64,000 nt of DNA from Brenneria izbisi (GTDB lineage Bacteria > Pseudomonadota > Gammaproteobacteria > Enterobacterales > Enterobacteriaceae), in the NCBI RefSeq assembly GCF_025840185.1, contig NZ_JAMPJU010000015.1, positions 22,614 through 86,613 on the forward strand, in the 5' to 3' direction. Of this stretch, positions 29,786 to 40,046 are shown in pieces. The position numbers and the translations under genes are program-made. The notes below the pieces were generated by a model. That model saw only the letters and a list, made by a program, of their open reading frames with translations, searched no databases and had not been told where the DNA came from. How positions within the stretch are numbered: the first letter of the stretch is position 1; each line of letters opens with the position of its first letter.

Positions 29786-29811
29786 ATAAAAGCCTCCGCA
29801 AAAGCGGAGGC
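29786..29811 (-). terminator. Terminator after rmf
   Basis: On the minus strand an 8-bp perfect GC-rich stem (29792-29799 with 29804-29811) with a 4-base loop is followed by UUUUAUAU. It lies 24 bases beyond the rmf stop. Confidence 0.85.
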
Positions 29812-29834
29812 GTTCCCTCATCATGACAAGACGG

Positions 29835-30002
29835 TTAAGCGGTAACCGCTTTGTCCTCCATGGCTTGTCGCCAGCCTCCCAACCAGTAGGACCGGGCATT
29901 TATTGATTGATAGGGACAAAGTTCCCTCGGTCTGCCGGAAATACCCGCTTGATAGCCACGTGAATGAGCCCGTTCCAGGCGATCGCGTTTCTGTCTCTTC
30001 AT
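29835..30002 (-). CDS. rmf: Ribosome modulation factor
   Basis: Basic protein of 55 residues (MKRQKRDRLERAHSRGYQAG at the start, then RPRELCPYQ and YWLGGWRQAMED), clearly Rmf. It binds the 30S subunit in stationary phase and drives formation of inactive 100S ribosome dimers. AAGG lies 3 bases before the ATG with GAGGG further up. A possible -10 (TATAAA) lies at 30051-30056, minus strand. The gene follows pqiABC in the same direction, as in E. coli, with a terminator between. Confidence 0.95.
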   Translation of the reverse strand: MKRQKRDRLERAHSRGYQAGISGRPRELCPYQSINARSYWLGGWRQAMEDKAVTA

Positions 30003-30185
30003 GCCTTATTTCCCTCATTATTTATCTGGTGGAAAGAAAACAATGACTACTTTATAAGCAGTCACAAACTATCAATAGCCATTCTGTCGGCAAAGATCAA
30101 GGCGCAAAATTCACGCCAATGTCATATTTGTGATCTACAAATAAGAGTTTTCCTCAGGAAAAAAGAGAAGCGTCAACTAATGAAT

Positions 30186-30227
30186 TGAAAAAAACCGCTG
30201 GAAACAGATCATATCTTTTCAGCGGTT
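30186..30227 (-). terminator. Terminator of the pqiABC operon
   Basis: On the minus strand AACCGCTG/CAGCGGTT (30193-30200 with 30220-30227) with a 19-base loop, then UUUUUU. It lies 57 bases past the pqiC stop and separates the operon from rmf. Confidence 0.78.
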
Positions 30228-30283
30228 GAGGCCACATATGATCGGGTTAAGCCTGCAACCCGGTCAGCGGATAGCTTGATTGT

Positions 30284-30865
30284 TCAAGGAACGACGGATT
30301 GATCAACCGACTGCGCGGCGGATTGGGCAATGGATTGCGCCACTTGTCCCCAGCCTTGCGCCAACGTTTTGACCAATGCGTCATAACCATCTTCCGGCTG
30401 CGGTAAAATGATATCGAACGGGCGCTTAATGACCTCGCCAGACTGATTCAATACCCATTCGCCGCGTATCACGACATTACCATCGTAGCGGCCATGAAAC
30501 GCCGTGACCGTGACATTTAATACCGACTGCTCGCTTCCCTGCGGTTGCGCCGTCACCAACCAGCCGGGCAGCCTGCTTTCCAGATCAGTTACCAGTAATT
30601 GCCGGAGTTGCTGATCCAGCGGGCTCGCCCACAGGTTATCGCTGGCGATAACGTACTGTACATCACTGGTCTGATAAACCAGTCCGGCATTGCCCAGATA
30701 ATCGGCTACGCTGACATGTTCAAGCCACAATTGCCGGGAATTAGCGGTGGTTACGCCCGATGAGCCCGCCGGTGAAACAACCGGTAACTGATAGTAAGAT
30801 TTTTGCGAACTGCTACTGCAAGCGCTCAGGAACAGCACCATTGCCAGAGTCCATGCTTTCATCAT
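30284..30865 (-). CDS. pqiC: Outer-membrane lipoprotein PqiC
   Basis: Lipoprotein of 193 residues (formerly YmbA) with a short signal peptide and lipobox LSAC, Cys16 lipidated. In the Pqi system it anchors the PqiB tube to the outer membrane for lipid transport across the periplasm. The body matches the ABC-transporter auxiliary lipoprotein family (DYLGNAGLVYQT, LWASPLDQQLRQLL, VVIRGEWVL). The C-terminus carries repeated AQS/DQS triplets. The ATG overlaps the pqiB stop (TAATG). Confidence 0.92.
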   Translation of the reverse strand: MMKAWTLAMVLFLSACSSSSQKSYYQLPVVSPAGSSGVTTANSRQLWLEHVSVADYLGNAGLVYQTSDVQYVIASDNLWASPLDQQLRQLLVTDLESRLPGWLVTAQPQGSEQSVLNVTVTAFHGRYDGNVVIRGEWVLNQSGEVIKRPFDIILPQPEDGYDALVKTLAQGWGQVAQSIAQSAAQSVDQSVVP

Positions 30866-32505
30866 TATTTTGCCCTCTTCGGCTGAGGATCTTTGCCAGT
30901 CGGCGCTTCAAAGATCAATGCATTGCTTTTCTCATTCAAGGTGCGCAATACCGGTTGCAATTCACGCAGCACCTGATCCAGACGTTGCATATCCGCCACC
31001 ATGTTGTTGTAAGCCGGCGATCCGGGCTGGAAGCCTTTCATGCTGCGGTTAAGCTCACGTAAGGTCTGCTGCATATCCTGCGGCAAATCCTGCATGGCTT
31101 TACTGGAGGTTATCTGATTGAGCGATGCCAGCGTTTTCTGCATCTCTCGCAACGTGGCCTGACTCTCCGCCAATGTCTGCGTCGCTTCAGTCACCATCGG
31201 ATTAAGCGGTAACCCATTGATCTTGTCGAGTACCGACATCAACTTTTGTTGAATCTGAGATAGTCCGCCGTCGATGGTCGGCAGCACCGGATAACCATCA
31301 ATATTGGCCAGTTTTTTATTCCTTTTCTCTTTGGGATAAAAATCAAAGTCGATATACAGCGCTCCGGTCAGCAGGTTGGCCGATTTCAACGCCGCCCTTA
31401 ATCCAAGGGGCTGCGCACGACTCAGATGCTGTTCAAAGTTAAAATCGCCGCCCAGCTTCTTATCGAATCGATCCGGTTCAATACGGATCAATACCGGGAT
31501 ACGGTAATCATCATCAATATCCTGCCGCCAGCCTTTAGGGAAGAATGGCGCGTCCACTACCGTGCCCAGCCGAATACCACGGAATTCAACCGGCGCGCCA
31601 GCTTGCAACCCGCGGATAGATTCGCCAAAGAACAGGATATATTCTTTGTATTCGGTATACAGCGAATCCTGGATGCTGCGTTGGCTGTCGAACAGTCGAT
31701 ACTGCGACCGTTGTTCTGCCGGATTCCCAACTGCCCACCCGGTCGGCACATCAAAACTCACCCCGCCGCTGAACAGCGTCGCCAACGATCCCATTTCCAG
31801 GCGCATTCCCTGCGCAGACATATCAAACGCCACGCCGCTGTCTTTCCAGAAACGCACGTTAGTGGTCACCAGAGTGTCATTCGGCGCCGCGATAAATAGC
31901 TGATAACGCATTTTCCGCGCTTGCGGATCAAACTCGCTGGTTTCAACCGAACCGACACGATAGCCCCGAAACAGCACCGGATCGCCAACGTTCAACTGAC
32001 CGGCCTGTTCGCTGTCCAGGATCACGCGAATTCCTTTGGCGTCCGGTGATGCTAACGGCGGCGTATCCAACAGCGCGAACTCTCTTTTTTCCTTGGCGTG
32101 AGAGCCAGGCTGAAGTTCAATATAGGCGCCTGACAGCAGCGTCCCCAACCCAGATACGCCGGCACGACCTACCTGCGGCTTCACCACCCAGAAAGCTGAA
32201 TCCTCTTTCAACAGCTTATCCATGCCGTCATGCAAGCGCGCCTTAACTTCTACCTGATGAAGATCATCGCTCAGCATGACGCTTTCCACCACGCCGACAT
32301 CCACGCTACGACTCTTGATCATGGTTTTTCCCGCCTCAAGCCCCTCGGCATTACTGGTGACGAGTGTGATTTGCGGCCCTTGATGGCTGAAATGATAAAA
32401 TAATATCCAGGCGCCGATCAGTACCGTCACAATCGGCACAATCCAGACCGGCGACCAACGTTTGATCGTTTCTACATCCGCAACGGCATAGTTATCTTTC
32501 GTCAA
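30865..32505 (-). CDS. pqiB: MlaD-domain (MCE) transport protein PqiB
   Basis: Protein of 546 residues, the E. coli length: an N-terminal membrane anchor (about 18-38), three MCE/MlaD domains (about 45-140, 160-250, 285-390) and a C-terminal helical needle (about 430-530) that forms the lipid-carrying tube across the periplasm. The start is assigned to TTG at 32505 because AAGGAG lies 8 bases before it, it gives exactly the E. coli length, and it overlaps the pqiA end by 14 bases, as expected of a coupled operon. A longer frame from further upstream lacks family support. Confidence 0.93.
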   Translation of the reverse strand: MTKDNYAVADVETIKRWSPVWIVPIVTVLIGAWILFYHFSHQGPQITLVTSNAEGLEAGKTMIKSRSVDVGVVESVMLSDDLHQVEVKARLHDGMDKLLKEDSAFWVVKPQVGRAGVSGLGTLLSGAYIELQPGSHAKEKREFALLDTPPLASPDAKGIRVILDSEQAGQLNVGDPVLFRGYRVGSVETSEFDPQARKMRYQLFIAAPNDTLVTTNVRFWKDSGVAFDMSAQGMRLEMGSLATLFSGGVSFDVPTGWAVGNPAEQRSQYRLFDSQRSIQDSLYTEYKEYILFFGESIRGLQAGAPVEFRGIRLGTVVDAPFFPKGWRQDIDDDYRIPVLIRIEPDRFDKKLGGDFNFEQHLSRAQPLGLRAALKSANLLTGALYIDFDFYPKEKRNKKLANIDGYPVLPTIDGGLSQIQQKLMSVLDKINGLPLNPMVTEATQTLAESQATLREMQKTLASLNQITSSKAMQDLPQDMQQTLRELNRSMKGFQPGSPAYNNMVADMQRLDQVLRELQPVLRTLNEKSNALIFEAPTGKDPQPKRAK

Positions 32506-33790
32506 CGGAAGACTCCTTATTGAAAACATCATCACGACGATCCCACAATAAACGAGGATCGAAAGTCATCGCCGCAAACATGGTCAAGATCACCACTGCG
32601 GCAAACAGTACCGCTCCCACCGCGGGATAAATGCTCATTAACCGGCCAATCCTCACCAGCGCCGATAAGACGGCGATGACAAACACATCGATCATTGACC
32701 AACGTCCTACAAATTCGACGATTTCATACACCACATGCATCCGCTCGCTGTCGCGCTTGCCGTTGCCGTTGGCGATCCAGCACAACCAGCCCAGCGCCAG
32801 CATTTTCAACGAAGGCACCATAATGCTGGCAATAAAAATCACCATCGCTACCGGATATGAGCCGGAGCTCCACAGTAGCACCACGCCAGACATGATGGTG
32901 GATCCCATTCGATCCCCCAACGCTTCCGTCACCATGATCGGCATCAGGTTCGAGGGGATATACAGCAAGATCGAAGTAATCAGCAGCGCCATCGTCCATT
33001 GCAGACTGTTCTTGCGGCGCGCATGTCCATGACTGTGACAGCGCGGGCAAACCAACTGATGCGCAGGCAAAATCGCCGTACAACATGAACATGAGCGGAA
33101 TCCCTGTGACAAACCGCTGACGCCGGGTTGCGGCGCTGCCGGCAACACGGGCGGCGCCACAATGTCATTCCACAGCCAGCGGCGATCAAGACTCTGAAAC
33201 GTCAGTAGTTGCAACAGGCAGAACAGCACAAACGGTATAAAGCTGGTGCCGATGCCAATATCGCCGTATGCAATCAGCTTGACAAAACTTACCAGCACGC
33301 CCGCCAGAAAAATTTCCGCCATCCCCCAGCTTTTCAGATGAAACAGGGCCTTACCCATCGCTTTCTTTAGCGCCAGCGGCATTGAGATATGCAGACAGAG
33401 AAAAATCACACTCGCCATGCAGAACGCAGGAACTAGTTGGACAAATAACATAAACAGGGTGGCGACGCTGGCATAATTCTCCGCCACCATGACTTTGGGT
33501 ATTTCAAACAGACTGATTTCGCTGCTAATGCCGGCAACGCGCATTGACACAAACGGAAACAGATTTGACAACACCAGCATCAATAAGGCACTTAGCGCAT
33601 ACCCAACCGGACGTTTGCGCGGCTCGATCTGATAACTGGTCAACGTGGCTTTGCATTGCGGACAGGTCGCTTTCTGTCCGTACGACAGGACTGGCAACCT
33701 GACCAGCAGATCACAGTGCGGACACAATATGTAATCGTCATGTTGGTGCTCATGAATATCGTCTTCGTGAACATGATTATGGGAACACAC
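32492..33790 (-). CDS. pqiA: Inner-membrane protein PqiA
   Basis: Membrane protein of 432 residues (E. coli 417) with two four-helix halves, each preceded by a cysteine zinc-ribbon-like pair (CPHC and CPQC near 23-42; CSCC and CPRC near 240-255). First gene of the paraquat-inducible pqiABC operon, under SoxRS in E. coli. The start is GTG at 33790 with a strong AAGGAGG 6 bases upstream. The N-terminus has an extra His/Asp-rich stretch (HNHVHEDDIHEHQHDD) that accounts for most of the added length and could bind metal. Confidence 0.93.
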   Translation of the reverse strand: MCSHNHVHEDDIHEHQHDDYILCPHCDLLVRLPVLSYGQKATCPQCKATLTSYQIEPRKRPVGYALSALLMLVLSNLFPFVSMRVAGISSEISLFEIPKVMVAENYASVATLFMLFVQLVPAFCMASVIFLCLHISMPLALKKAMGKALFHLKSWGMAEIFLAGVLVSFVKLIAYGDIGIGTSFIPFVLFCLLQLLTFQSLDRRWLWNDIVAPPVLPAAPQPGVSGLSQGFRSCSCCTAILPAHQLVCPRCHSHGHARRKNSLQWTMALLITSILLYIPSNLMPIMVTEALGDRMGSTIMSGVVLLWSSGSYPVAMVIFIASIMVPSLKMLALGWLCWIANGNGKRDSERMHVVYEIVEFVGRWSMIDVFVIAVLSALVRIGRLMSIYPAVGAVLFAAVVILTMFAAMTFDPRLLWDRRDDVFNKESSVDER

Positions 33791-33949
33791 GCATAGCCTC
33801 CTTCCTGGCCTGCCGCAAGGACAATATCAGACCGTTTCGACGATACCCGTCATCATTTCAAGTGGCGATTACCACACGAACATACTTCCCCGCTGGAAAA
33901 GTGGTTCGCGTCGCCGGCCCTCATCATAGGAGAAGATGGGATATAACGA

Positions 33950-35863
33950 TTAGCCATTCCTTTGTGCCTCCAGCGCTTCCCAACGTTCAAAACAGGATTC
34001 CAGCGAAGCTTCCGCCGCGGCAAACGCATTCAGCACCCGTTGTGTTTCCTCACGCGGACGGCTGAAAAACCCCACATCGTTCATCTGCGCTTGCAGTTCG
34101 TTGATTTCCTGTTCCAGTTGCTCGATTTTCAGCGGTAACTGCTCCAATTCACGCTGTTGGTTATAACTTAGTTTACCCGCATTGCGTTTAGCGGGCGGTG
34201 CGCTATTGGCGGCAGACGTCGTCGTCGCGCTCCTTGGCGTCGGGGCGGCGGCGCGCAGCGGCGTCGATTCCGCGCGTTGTTGCTGCGCGTCGTAATAACC
34301 GCCGACATAACGGGATATCACCCCGTCGCCCTCAAAGATCCAGCATTCCGTCACCGAGTTATCAACAAACTGACGATCATGGCTGACCAGCAGCACCGTC
34401 CCCTGATAACTGTCGATCAATTCTTCCAGTAACTCCAGCGTTTCCACATCCAGATCATTGGTGGGCTCATCAAGAATCAACAGGTTGCTGGGTTTAAGAA
34501 ATAACCGCGCCAGCAATAAGCGGTTGCGCTCGCCGCCTGACAGCGCCTTCACCGGCGTCATCGCGCGTTTCGGGTGGAACAGAAAGTCTTGCAGGTAGCC
34601 GAGCACATGGCGCGGACGACCATTTACCATGACTTCCTGTTTCCCTTCCGCCAGGTTATCCATCACGGTACGTTCAGGATCCAACTCGGCGCGGTGCTGA
34701 TCAAAATAAGCCACTTCCAGCTTGGTGCCGCAATGCACTCGTCCGCTGGTGGGTGTCAATTCCCCCAACATCAGTTTCAGTAATGTGGTTTTACCGCAGC
34801 CATTCGGCCCGACCAGCGCGATTTTATCGCCGCGCTGCACCTGAGCGGAAAAATTGCGGGTCAGAACCTTATTATCGATCTGATAGTTCACCTCTTCCAG
34901 TTCAAACACAATTTTACCGGAGCGGGCGGCTTCCTCTACCTGCATTTTTGCCGCGCCCATCACCTCGCGCCGTTGCGAACGTTCATTGCGCAGGGCTTTC
35001 AGCGCCCGGACGCGACCTTCATTGCGGGTGCGGCGCGCTTTGATCCCCTGACGAATCCAGACTTCCTCTTGCGCCAGTTTGCGATCAAACTCGGCGTTTT
35101 GCAGTTCTTCCACCCGCAACGCTTCTTCTTTGCCAGCCAGATACTTATCGTAATTTCCCGGCCAGGACACCAGCTTGCCGCGGTCAAGATCGACAATCCG
35201 GGTCGCCATGTTGCGAATAAACGAACGGTCGTGCGAGATAAAGACCATGCTGCCCTGAAAGGTTTTCAGGAAAGTTTCCAGCCAGTCGATGGTTTCGATA
35301 TCCAGATGGTTGGTCGGTTCGTCCAACAGCAATACGCGTGGCGCGCTGACCAGAGCCCGTCCCAGCGCGGCTTTACGCAACCAGCCGCCGGACAACGAGG
35401 ACAGAGACGCATCGGCATCCAGACCGAGTTGCGCCAATACTTCGTGGATACGGCTTTCCAATTGCCATAGCCCCTGATGCTCAAGAATCTCCTGCAACTT
35501 CGCCAACTGATTCAGATGATTGTCGCTGGGATCGGTTTCAATCAGGCGCAACGTCGCATGATATTTTTTCAGGTAATCCGCCTGCTCCGCCACCCCCTCG
35601 GCGACAAAGTCGAACACGCTGCCAGCCACATTACGCGGCGGATCTTGCTGCAAACGGGCGACAATCAGATCCTGCTCATAGGTAATGCGTCCATCATCCA
35701 GCGGAATTTCTTTCGCCAATATCTTTAGCAACGTGGACTTGCCCGCTCCATTGCGGCCCACCAGACAAACGCGTTCGTTTTCTTCAATATGAAGTTCGGT
35801 ATTGTCTAACAACGGAGCATCGCTAAATGACAGCCACGCGCCCGATATACTGATTAATGACAT
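33950..35863 (-). CDS. uup: ABC-F ATPase Uup
   Basis: Soluble ABC-F protein of 637 residues (E. coli 635) with two ATPase domains, each with Walker A (GRNGAGKST near 37; GPNGCGKTT near 352), signature (LSGGWLRKAALG, LSGGERNRLLL) and Walker B (LLLDEPTNHLD, LILDEPTNDLD). A C-terminal coiled-coil DNA- or RNA-binding domain spans about 550-637. ABC-F proteins act on the ribosome; E. coli Uup also affects precise transposon excision and replication intermediates. It lies 3 bases downstream of rlmL, so the two are one operon. Confidence 0.97.
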   Translation of the reverse strand: MSLISISGAWLSFSDAPLLDNTELHIEENERVCLVGRNGAGKSTLLKILAKEIPLDDGRITYEQDLIVARLQQDPPRNVAGSVFDFVAEGVAEQADYLKKYHATLRLIETDPSDNHLNQLAKLQEILEHQGLWQLESRIHEVLAQLGLDADASLSSLSGGWLRKAALGRALVSAPRVLLLDEPTNHLDIETIDWLETFLKTFQGSMVFISHDRSFIRNMATRIVDLDRGKLVSWPGNYDKYLAGKEEALRVEELQNAEFDRKLAQEEVWIRQGIKARRTRNEGRVRALKALRNERSQRREVMGAAKMQVEEAARSGKIVFELEEVNYQIDNKVLTRNFSAQVQRGDKIALVGPNGCGKTTLLKLMLGELTPTSGRVHCGTKLEVAYFDQHRAELDPERTVMDNLAEGKQEVMVNGRPRHVLGYLQDFLFHPKRAMTPVKALSGGERNRLLLARLFLKPSNLLILDEPTNDLDVETLELLEELIDSYQGTVLLVSHDRQFVDNSVTECWIFEGDGVISRYVGGYYDAQQQRAESTPLRAAAPTPRSATTTSAANSAPPAKRNAGKLSYNQQRELEQLPLKIEQLEQEINELQAQMNDVGFFSRPREETQRVLNAFAAAEASLESCFERWEALEAQRNG

Positions 35864-35866
35864 CTG

Positions 35867-37984
35867 TTACTTTTCCTCGCCAGTATGCGTCAGCAACCAG
35901 CAGTTATGAATTTGACGGTTGCGGGCAAAATCCTGTGATTGCGTCAGCGAGGTAATCTCTTTCGCCGCCAGCCCCAACGCCGCCAATCCCGGCATATCCA
36001 TCTGGAAGCCGCGTTTATTGTTGGAAAACATGATCGTGCCGCCTCGACGTAGCAGTCGTTTAAGATCTTTCATTAACGCCAGATGATCACGCTGGACATC
36101 AAAGGTATCCTCCATGCGTTTCGAGTTCGAAAACGTCGGCGGATCGATAAAAATAACGTCAAACTGTTCATTGGCTTCACGCAGCCATGACAGGCAATCG
36201 GCATGAATTAAACGATGCTGGCGTCCGGTCAGGCCATTGGCGCGCAGGTTTTTTTCCGCCCATTCCAGATAGGTGCGCGACATATCCACCGTCGTGGTGG
36301 TGCGCGCCCCGCCCAATCCGGCATGAACGCTGGCCGTGCCGGTATAGGCGAACAGGTTGAGGAAATCTTTCCCGTTGCTCATTTCGCCCAGCATTTTGCG
36401 CGCGATGCGATGATCGAGAAACAGACCGGTGTCCAGATAGTCAGTCAGGTTGACCCACAGCTTAGCGTTATACTCTTCTACCCGTAAAAATTCGCCTTTC
36501 TGCGCCAGTTTCTCATACTGGCTTTTACCTTTCTGTCGTTCGCGGGTTTTCAAAATCAACCGGTTGGACGGCAATTCCAATACGCTCAGCGTCGCATTGA
36601 TCACATCGAACAGACGCTGACGCGCTTTCTGCGCATCAATGGTTTTCGGCGGCGCGTATTCCTGCACCACCACCCAACTGCCGTAACGATCGACCGCCAC
36701 GTTGTATTCGGGCAGGTCGGCATCGTAGAGACGGTAACACTCAATGCCCTGCTGCTTCGCCCATTTCTCCAGTTTACGCAGATTTTTACGCAGACGATTG
36801 GCAAAATCCTCGGCAATCTGGCCGCTTGCCTGTCCCTGACTTTCAGCAAGCTGATAGTTCTTCTGCACGCAATCCAGCGGACCGTTTTTGGCTTTGAACT
36901 GACGCTCTGCGCGCAATTGCAGACAACTCAACAGTTCCGGCGAGGCACTGAACAACGACAGTTGCCAGCCGCCAAAATCGCTTTTCATTTTGCGGCCCAG
37001 TAGGTTGTGCAACGCAATCAATGCCGGTTCGCTCTCCAGACGTTCGCCGTAAGGCGGGTTGCTGAGTACGGTGCCTTTCGCTCCTGCTGGTAGTGGATTC
37101 TGGAGCTGCGCCACATCGTTTACCGTAAACGAGATCAATTCCGCTACCCCGGCGCGACGGGCATTGGCCCTGGCAATGTCGATCACCCGCCGATCGATAT
37201 CTGAACCAAAAAAGCGCGACGTCGTCTCACGCTGGCCCAGGCGGGCGCGCTGCTGCGCCTGCGCCGTCACGTCACGCCACAGTTCGGCATCGTGTTGCAA
37301 CCAGGCATTGAATCCCCAGCGGGAACGATACAGACCAGGCGCGCGATCGGCGGCGATCATCGCCGCCTCAATCAGCAGCGTGCCGGAACCACACATCGGA
37401 TCGACCATCGGCTCGCCGGTTTGCCAACCAGAGCGCAGAACAATCGCCGCCGCCAGATTTTCTTTCAGCGGCGCCAATCCAGCCTGATCGCGATAACCAC
37501 GCTGGTGCAAGCCTTCGCCGCTCAGATCCAATGCTACGCTGGCGGTATCGCGCTGTAAAAAGACATTGATGCGAATATCCGGTTGTTGTTTCGCCACATC
37601 CGGGCGTTGTCCGGTTTTGCGGGTGAAGCTGTCCACAATGGCGTCTTTCACTTTCAACGCCCCATACTGGCTATTGCGGATATCATCGTTAGTGCCGGTA
37701 AAATGCACGGCAAAGGTTTTATCGACAGCAAAAATCGTCGGCCAGTCGATCGCTTGTACGCCAAGGTACAAATCCAAATCGCTGTACACCTTGAATTCAT
37801 TGAGCGGCAGTAAAATGCGCGAAGCCAGCCGACTCCACAACAGGCTCTGATACAACAGGCGATTATCGCCCTGAAAATGCACCCCGCCTTGCACCACGGC
37901 GCAAGCCTGGGCGCCCAGCGCTTCAAGTTCGCTTTTTAATAGTTCTTCCAGGCCACGGGCAGTGCTGGCAAACAGAGCATTCAT
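35867..37984 (-). CDS. rlmL: Bifunctional 23S rRNA methyltransferase RlmKL
   Basis: Protein of 705 residues (E. coli 702) that methylates G2445 (N2) and G2069 (N7) of 23S rRNA. Order: ferredoxin-like and THUMP domain (about 1-155), the RlmL methyltransferase (about 160-390, with [14 protein letters not shown] and catalytic NPPYGERL), then the RlmK methyltransferase (about 420-705, with [16 protein letters not shown] and [11 protein letters not shown]). The ATG is at 37984 with a good promoter upstream; uup follows after 3 bases. Confidence 0.97.
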   Translation of the reverse strand: MNALFASTARGLEELLKSELEALGAQACAVVQGGVHFQGDNRLLYQSLLWSRLASRILLPLNEFKVYSDLDLYLGVQAIDWPTIFAVDKTFAVHFTGTNDDIRNSQYGALKVKDAIVDSFTRKTGQRPDVAKQQPDIRINVFLQRDTASVALDLSGEGLHQRGYRDQAGLAPLKENLAAAIVLRSGWQTGEPMVDPMCGSGTLLIEAAMIAADRAPGLYRSRWGFNAWLQHDAELWRDVTAQAQQRARLGQRETTSRFFGSDIDRRVIDIARANARRAGVAELISFTVNDVAQLQNPLPAGAKGTVLSNPPYGERLESEPALIALHNLLGRKMKSDFGGWQLSLFSASPELLSCLQLRAERQFKAKNGPLDCVQKNYQLAESQGQASGQIAEDFANRLRKNLRKLEKWAKQQGIECYRLYDADLPEYNVAVDRYGSWVVVQEYAPPKTIDAQKARQRLFDVINATLSVLELPSNRLILKTRERQKGKSQYEKLAQKGEFLRVEEYNAKLWVNLTDYLDTGLFLDHRIARKMLGEMSNGKDFLNLFAYTGTASVHAGLGGARTTTTVDMSRTYLEWAEKNLRANGLTGRQHRLIHADCLSWLREANEQFDVIFIDPPTFSNSKRMEDTFDVQRDHLALMKDLKRLLRRGGTIMFSNNKRGFQMDMPGLAALGLAAKEITSLTQSQDFARNRQIHNCWLLTHTGEEK

Positions 37985-38032
37985 ATCGTCACAATCACCA
38001 AAGAGATGGCGCCAAAAAGAAAATTGACGCGC

Positions 38033-38060
38033 ATTATAGCTAATCCGGGACGCTTGTCAT
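38033..38060 (-). promoter_or_regulatory. Promoter for rlmL-uup
   Basis: Minus strand: -35 ATGACA (38055-38060), 16-bp spacer, perfect -10 TATAAT (38033-38038). It lies about 50 bases before the rlmL ATG in the gap divergent from ycbX. Confidence 0.7.
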
Positions 38061-38094
38061 AAAGTTGCCGTTTTATAGCGACAAGGAATCAGTA

Positions 38095-39198
38095 GTGATC
38101 GGCGTAACGCGGCTCTATATTCATCCGGTAAAATCCATGCGTGGTTTGCAGTTGTCTCATGCCATGGCCAGCGCCAGCGGATTGGCGCAGGACCGAACCT
38201 TCATGATCACCGAAACCGATGGCACCTTTATTACCGCCCGCCAATATCCGCAAATGGTGTTGTTCACCCCCGCGCTGTTACCCGATGGGCTGTTTATCTC
38301 TGCGCCGGACGGACAAAGCGCCAATGTTCGCGTCACTGATTTTGTCAATATGCCGCAACCCACCGAAGTTTGGGGAAATCACTTTACCTCATGGGTAGCC
38401 CCGGATGCGGTAAACGCCTGGCTGAGCACTTATTTTCAACGTCCGGTGCAATTGCGTTGGGCTGGCGACGCGCCATCACGCCGGGTCAAGCGCCATCCCG
38501 ACATCCCGCTCGCGTTTGCCGACGGTTATCCGTTTCTGTTAATCAACGAGGCTTCCTTTCAGGATCTGCGTCAGCGCTGTCCGGCGGGGATCAAACTCGA
38601 ACAGTTTCGCCCCAATCTGGTCGTGACCGGCGCGGCGGCGTTCGCCGAGGATAGCTGGCAAACAGTGCGGATCGGCGATGTCATTTTTGATGTCGCCAAG
38701 CCTTGCAGCCGTTGCGTTCTGACCACCGTCAGCATTGAGCAGGGTAGAAAGCACCCGTCGTGCGAACCTCTGGCGACATTGCAATCCTTCCGCACCGCTG
38801 AAAACGGCGATGTCGATTTTGGTCTGAATCTGATTGCCCGCAACAGCGGTATTATTCGCGTCGGCGATATGCTGGATGTTCTTGCCACCAAACCGCCGCG
38901 CCCTTATTACGCGGGCAACGTCGCTGAAAGCATCGCGGTCAACGCGCAAAGCGAACAGACGCTAACCATTGAATATCAGGGAAAGCGCTTGCCGGGAAAT
39001 AATCAGCAAATCCTGCTGGAGCAACTGGAACAACACGGCGTGCGTGTACCCTACTCGTGTCGTGCCGGCGTATGCGGCTGCTGTAAGATGACGTTAATCA
39101 GTGGGGAGGTTTCCGCGCTCAAAAAAAGTGCAATCGGGGAAAATGGCGCCATTCTCGCCTGTAGCTGTATTCCACTCGGCGATATCAATCTGCAATAA
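38095..39198 (+). CDS. ycbX: MOSC and 2Fe-2S ferredoxin-domain protein YcbX
   Basis: Protein of 367 residues (E. coli 369): N-terminal MOSC beta-barrel, MOSC core with the molybdenum-cofactor cysteine region KPCSRCVLT, and a C-terminal plant-type ferredoxin domain with CX4CX2C (CRAGVCGCC) and a final CSC cysteine. In E. coli YcbX takes part in molybdenum-dependent reduction of N-hydroxylated base analogues. The start is GTG at 38095, with AAGGA 8 bases upstream; this gives [14 protein letters not shown] in register with E. coli. Confidence 0.95.
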   Translation: MIGVTRLYIHPVKSMRGLQLSHAMASASGLAQDRTFMITETDGTFITARQYPQMVLFTPALLPDGLFISAPDGQSANVRVTDFVNMPQPTEVWGNHFTSWVAPDAVNAWLSTYFQRPVQLRWAGDAPSRRVKRHPDIPLAFADGYPFLLINEASFQDLRQRCPAGIKLEQFRPNLVVTGAAAFAEDSWQTVRIGDVIFDVAKPCSRCVLTTVSIEQGRKHPSCEPLATLQSFRTAENGDVDFGLNLIARNSGIIRVGDMLDVLATKPPRPYYAGNVAESIAVNAQSEQTLTIEYQGKRLPGNNQQILLEQLEQHGVRVPYSCRAGVCGCCKMTLISGEVSALKKSAIGENGAILACSCIPLGDINLQ

Positions 39199-39235
39199 AT
39201 ATCAGCCCGCGATAAAGAACATGATGCCAGAGGCG

Positions 39236-39805
39236 TTAAACAACTTTGGCATATTGAAACGCGGAAGATACCTGTTCCGTCGCATGCTGCTCAGTCGCTG
39301 GCAATAATCTGTCATGCATGATTTTGATGGCATCGCTCAATATCATCGTCTTCGCATTCAACATTAAATGTTCTTGCGCCAACAGACACAAGCTGGCTTT
39401 CTCACCCACCTCAGCGACCAGAAAACAGGCGGTTTCCTCACTCTCGCTGACTTGCACCTGAACCAGATCTCCGGTCTGCGGCGCATACGTATGCGGCACA
39501 TGCTGTTGGATGAAGTGCCAGCTTTTTGGCATTAACGGCTTAAGAAAACGACTGGCCACCAGCGCATTCAATATTAATTCGTTTTGCAGCGAGCGCGTTA
39601 ATGCCATCTTCTGACACTTTTCGTTATAGGTAAAAAATAAAGCCGCATCCTCGACGCAGAAAGCGCATTCATTAAACGCATCCGGCGTCAGCATTTTAGA
39701 GGGAAAGCGCGAACGGAATAACATGCCGTTTGCCAAATCCAACATCAGGCGATCGTGTTCGGCATCAAAATACCAGCGCCAGTTATCATCAGGTTTTAAC
39801 TTCAT
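39236..39805 (-). CDS. zapC: Cell division protein ZapC
   Basis: Cytosolic protein of 189 residues (E. coli 180) that stabilises FtsZ filament bundles in the Z-ring. Recognised by the N-terminus (KLKPDDNWRWYFD), LFRSRFPSKMLTPDAF, FCVEDAALFFTY and the place next to pyrD, as in E. coli. The extra residues are at the C-terminus (ATEQHATEQVSSAFQYAKVV). It follows pyrD in the same direction, with a hairpin and 241 bases between. Confidence 0.92.
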   Translation of the reverse strand: MKLKPDDNWRWYFDAEHDRLMLDLANGMLFRSRFPSKMLTPDAFNECAFCVEDAALFFTYNEKCQKMALTRSLQNELILNALVASRFLKPLMPKSWHFIQQHVPHTYAPQTGDLVQVQVSESEETACFLVAEVGEKASLCLLAQEHLMLNAKTMILSDAIKIMHDRLLPATEQHATEQVSSAFQYAKVV

Positions 39806-39998
39806 CTTATTTATCCTTCGCTCTGTGTTAAAACGCTCTTTAGTTAAAAAGAATCAGAAATAACTGATTGCAGAATGCTGCAATAAAAAAATTCCCGGAG
39901 AAACTTTTAACATCGCCGGTGACGGGCAAAATAGCGCGTCATAAAAATCAGGCTAAGAGTGATCGTTTATTAGCTTGAACGGATAAAATATAGACTAG

Positions 39999-40022
39999 CC
40001 GGGGGAATAAATAAACCCCCGG
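39999..40022 (-). terminator. Hairpin after pyrD
   Basis: A 7-bp perfect stem (39999-40005 with 40016-40022, CCGGGGG type) with an AT-rich 10-base loop, 25 bases past the pyrD stop. No U-run follows. Confidence 0.5.
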
Positions 40023-40046
40023 AGATAAATCAAAGACAGGAAAAGT

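Noticed and set aside
29593..29811. tRNA-Ser as an integration site
   Set aside because: No direct repeat of the tRNA 3' end and no integrase or phage-like gene; rmf follows within 160 bases.
30120..30150. CRP-like site (TGTGATC...) upstream of rmf
   Set aside because: The half-sites are too close together to fit the TGTGA-N6-TCACA spacing.
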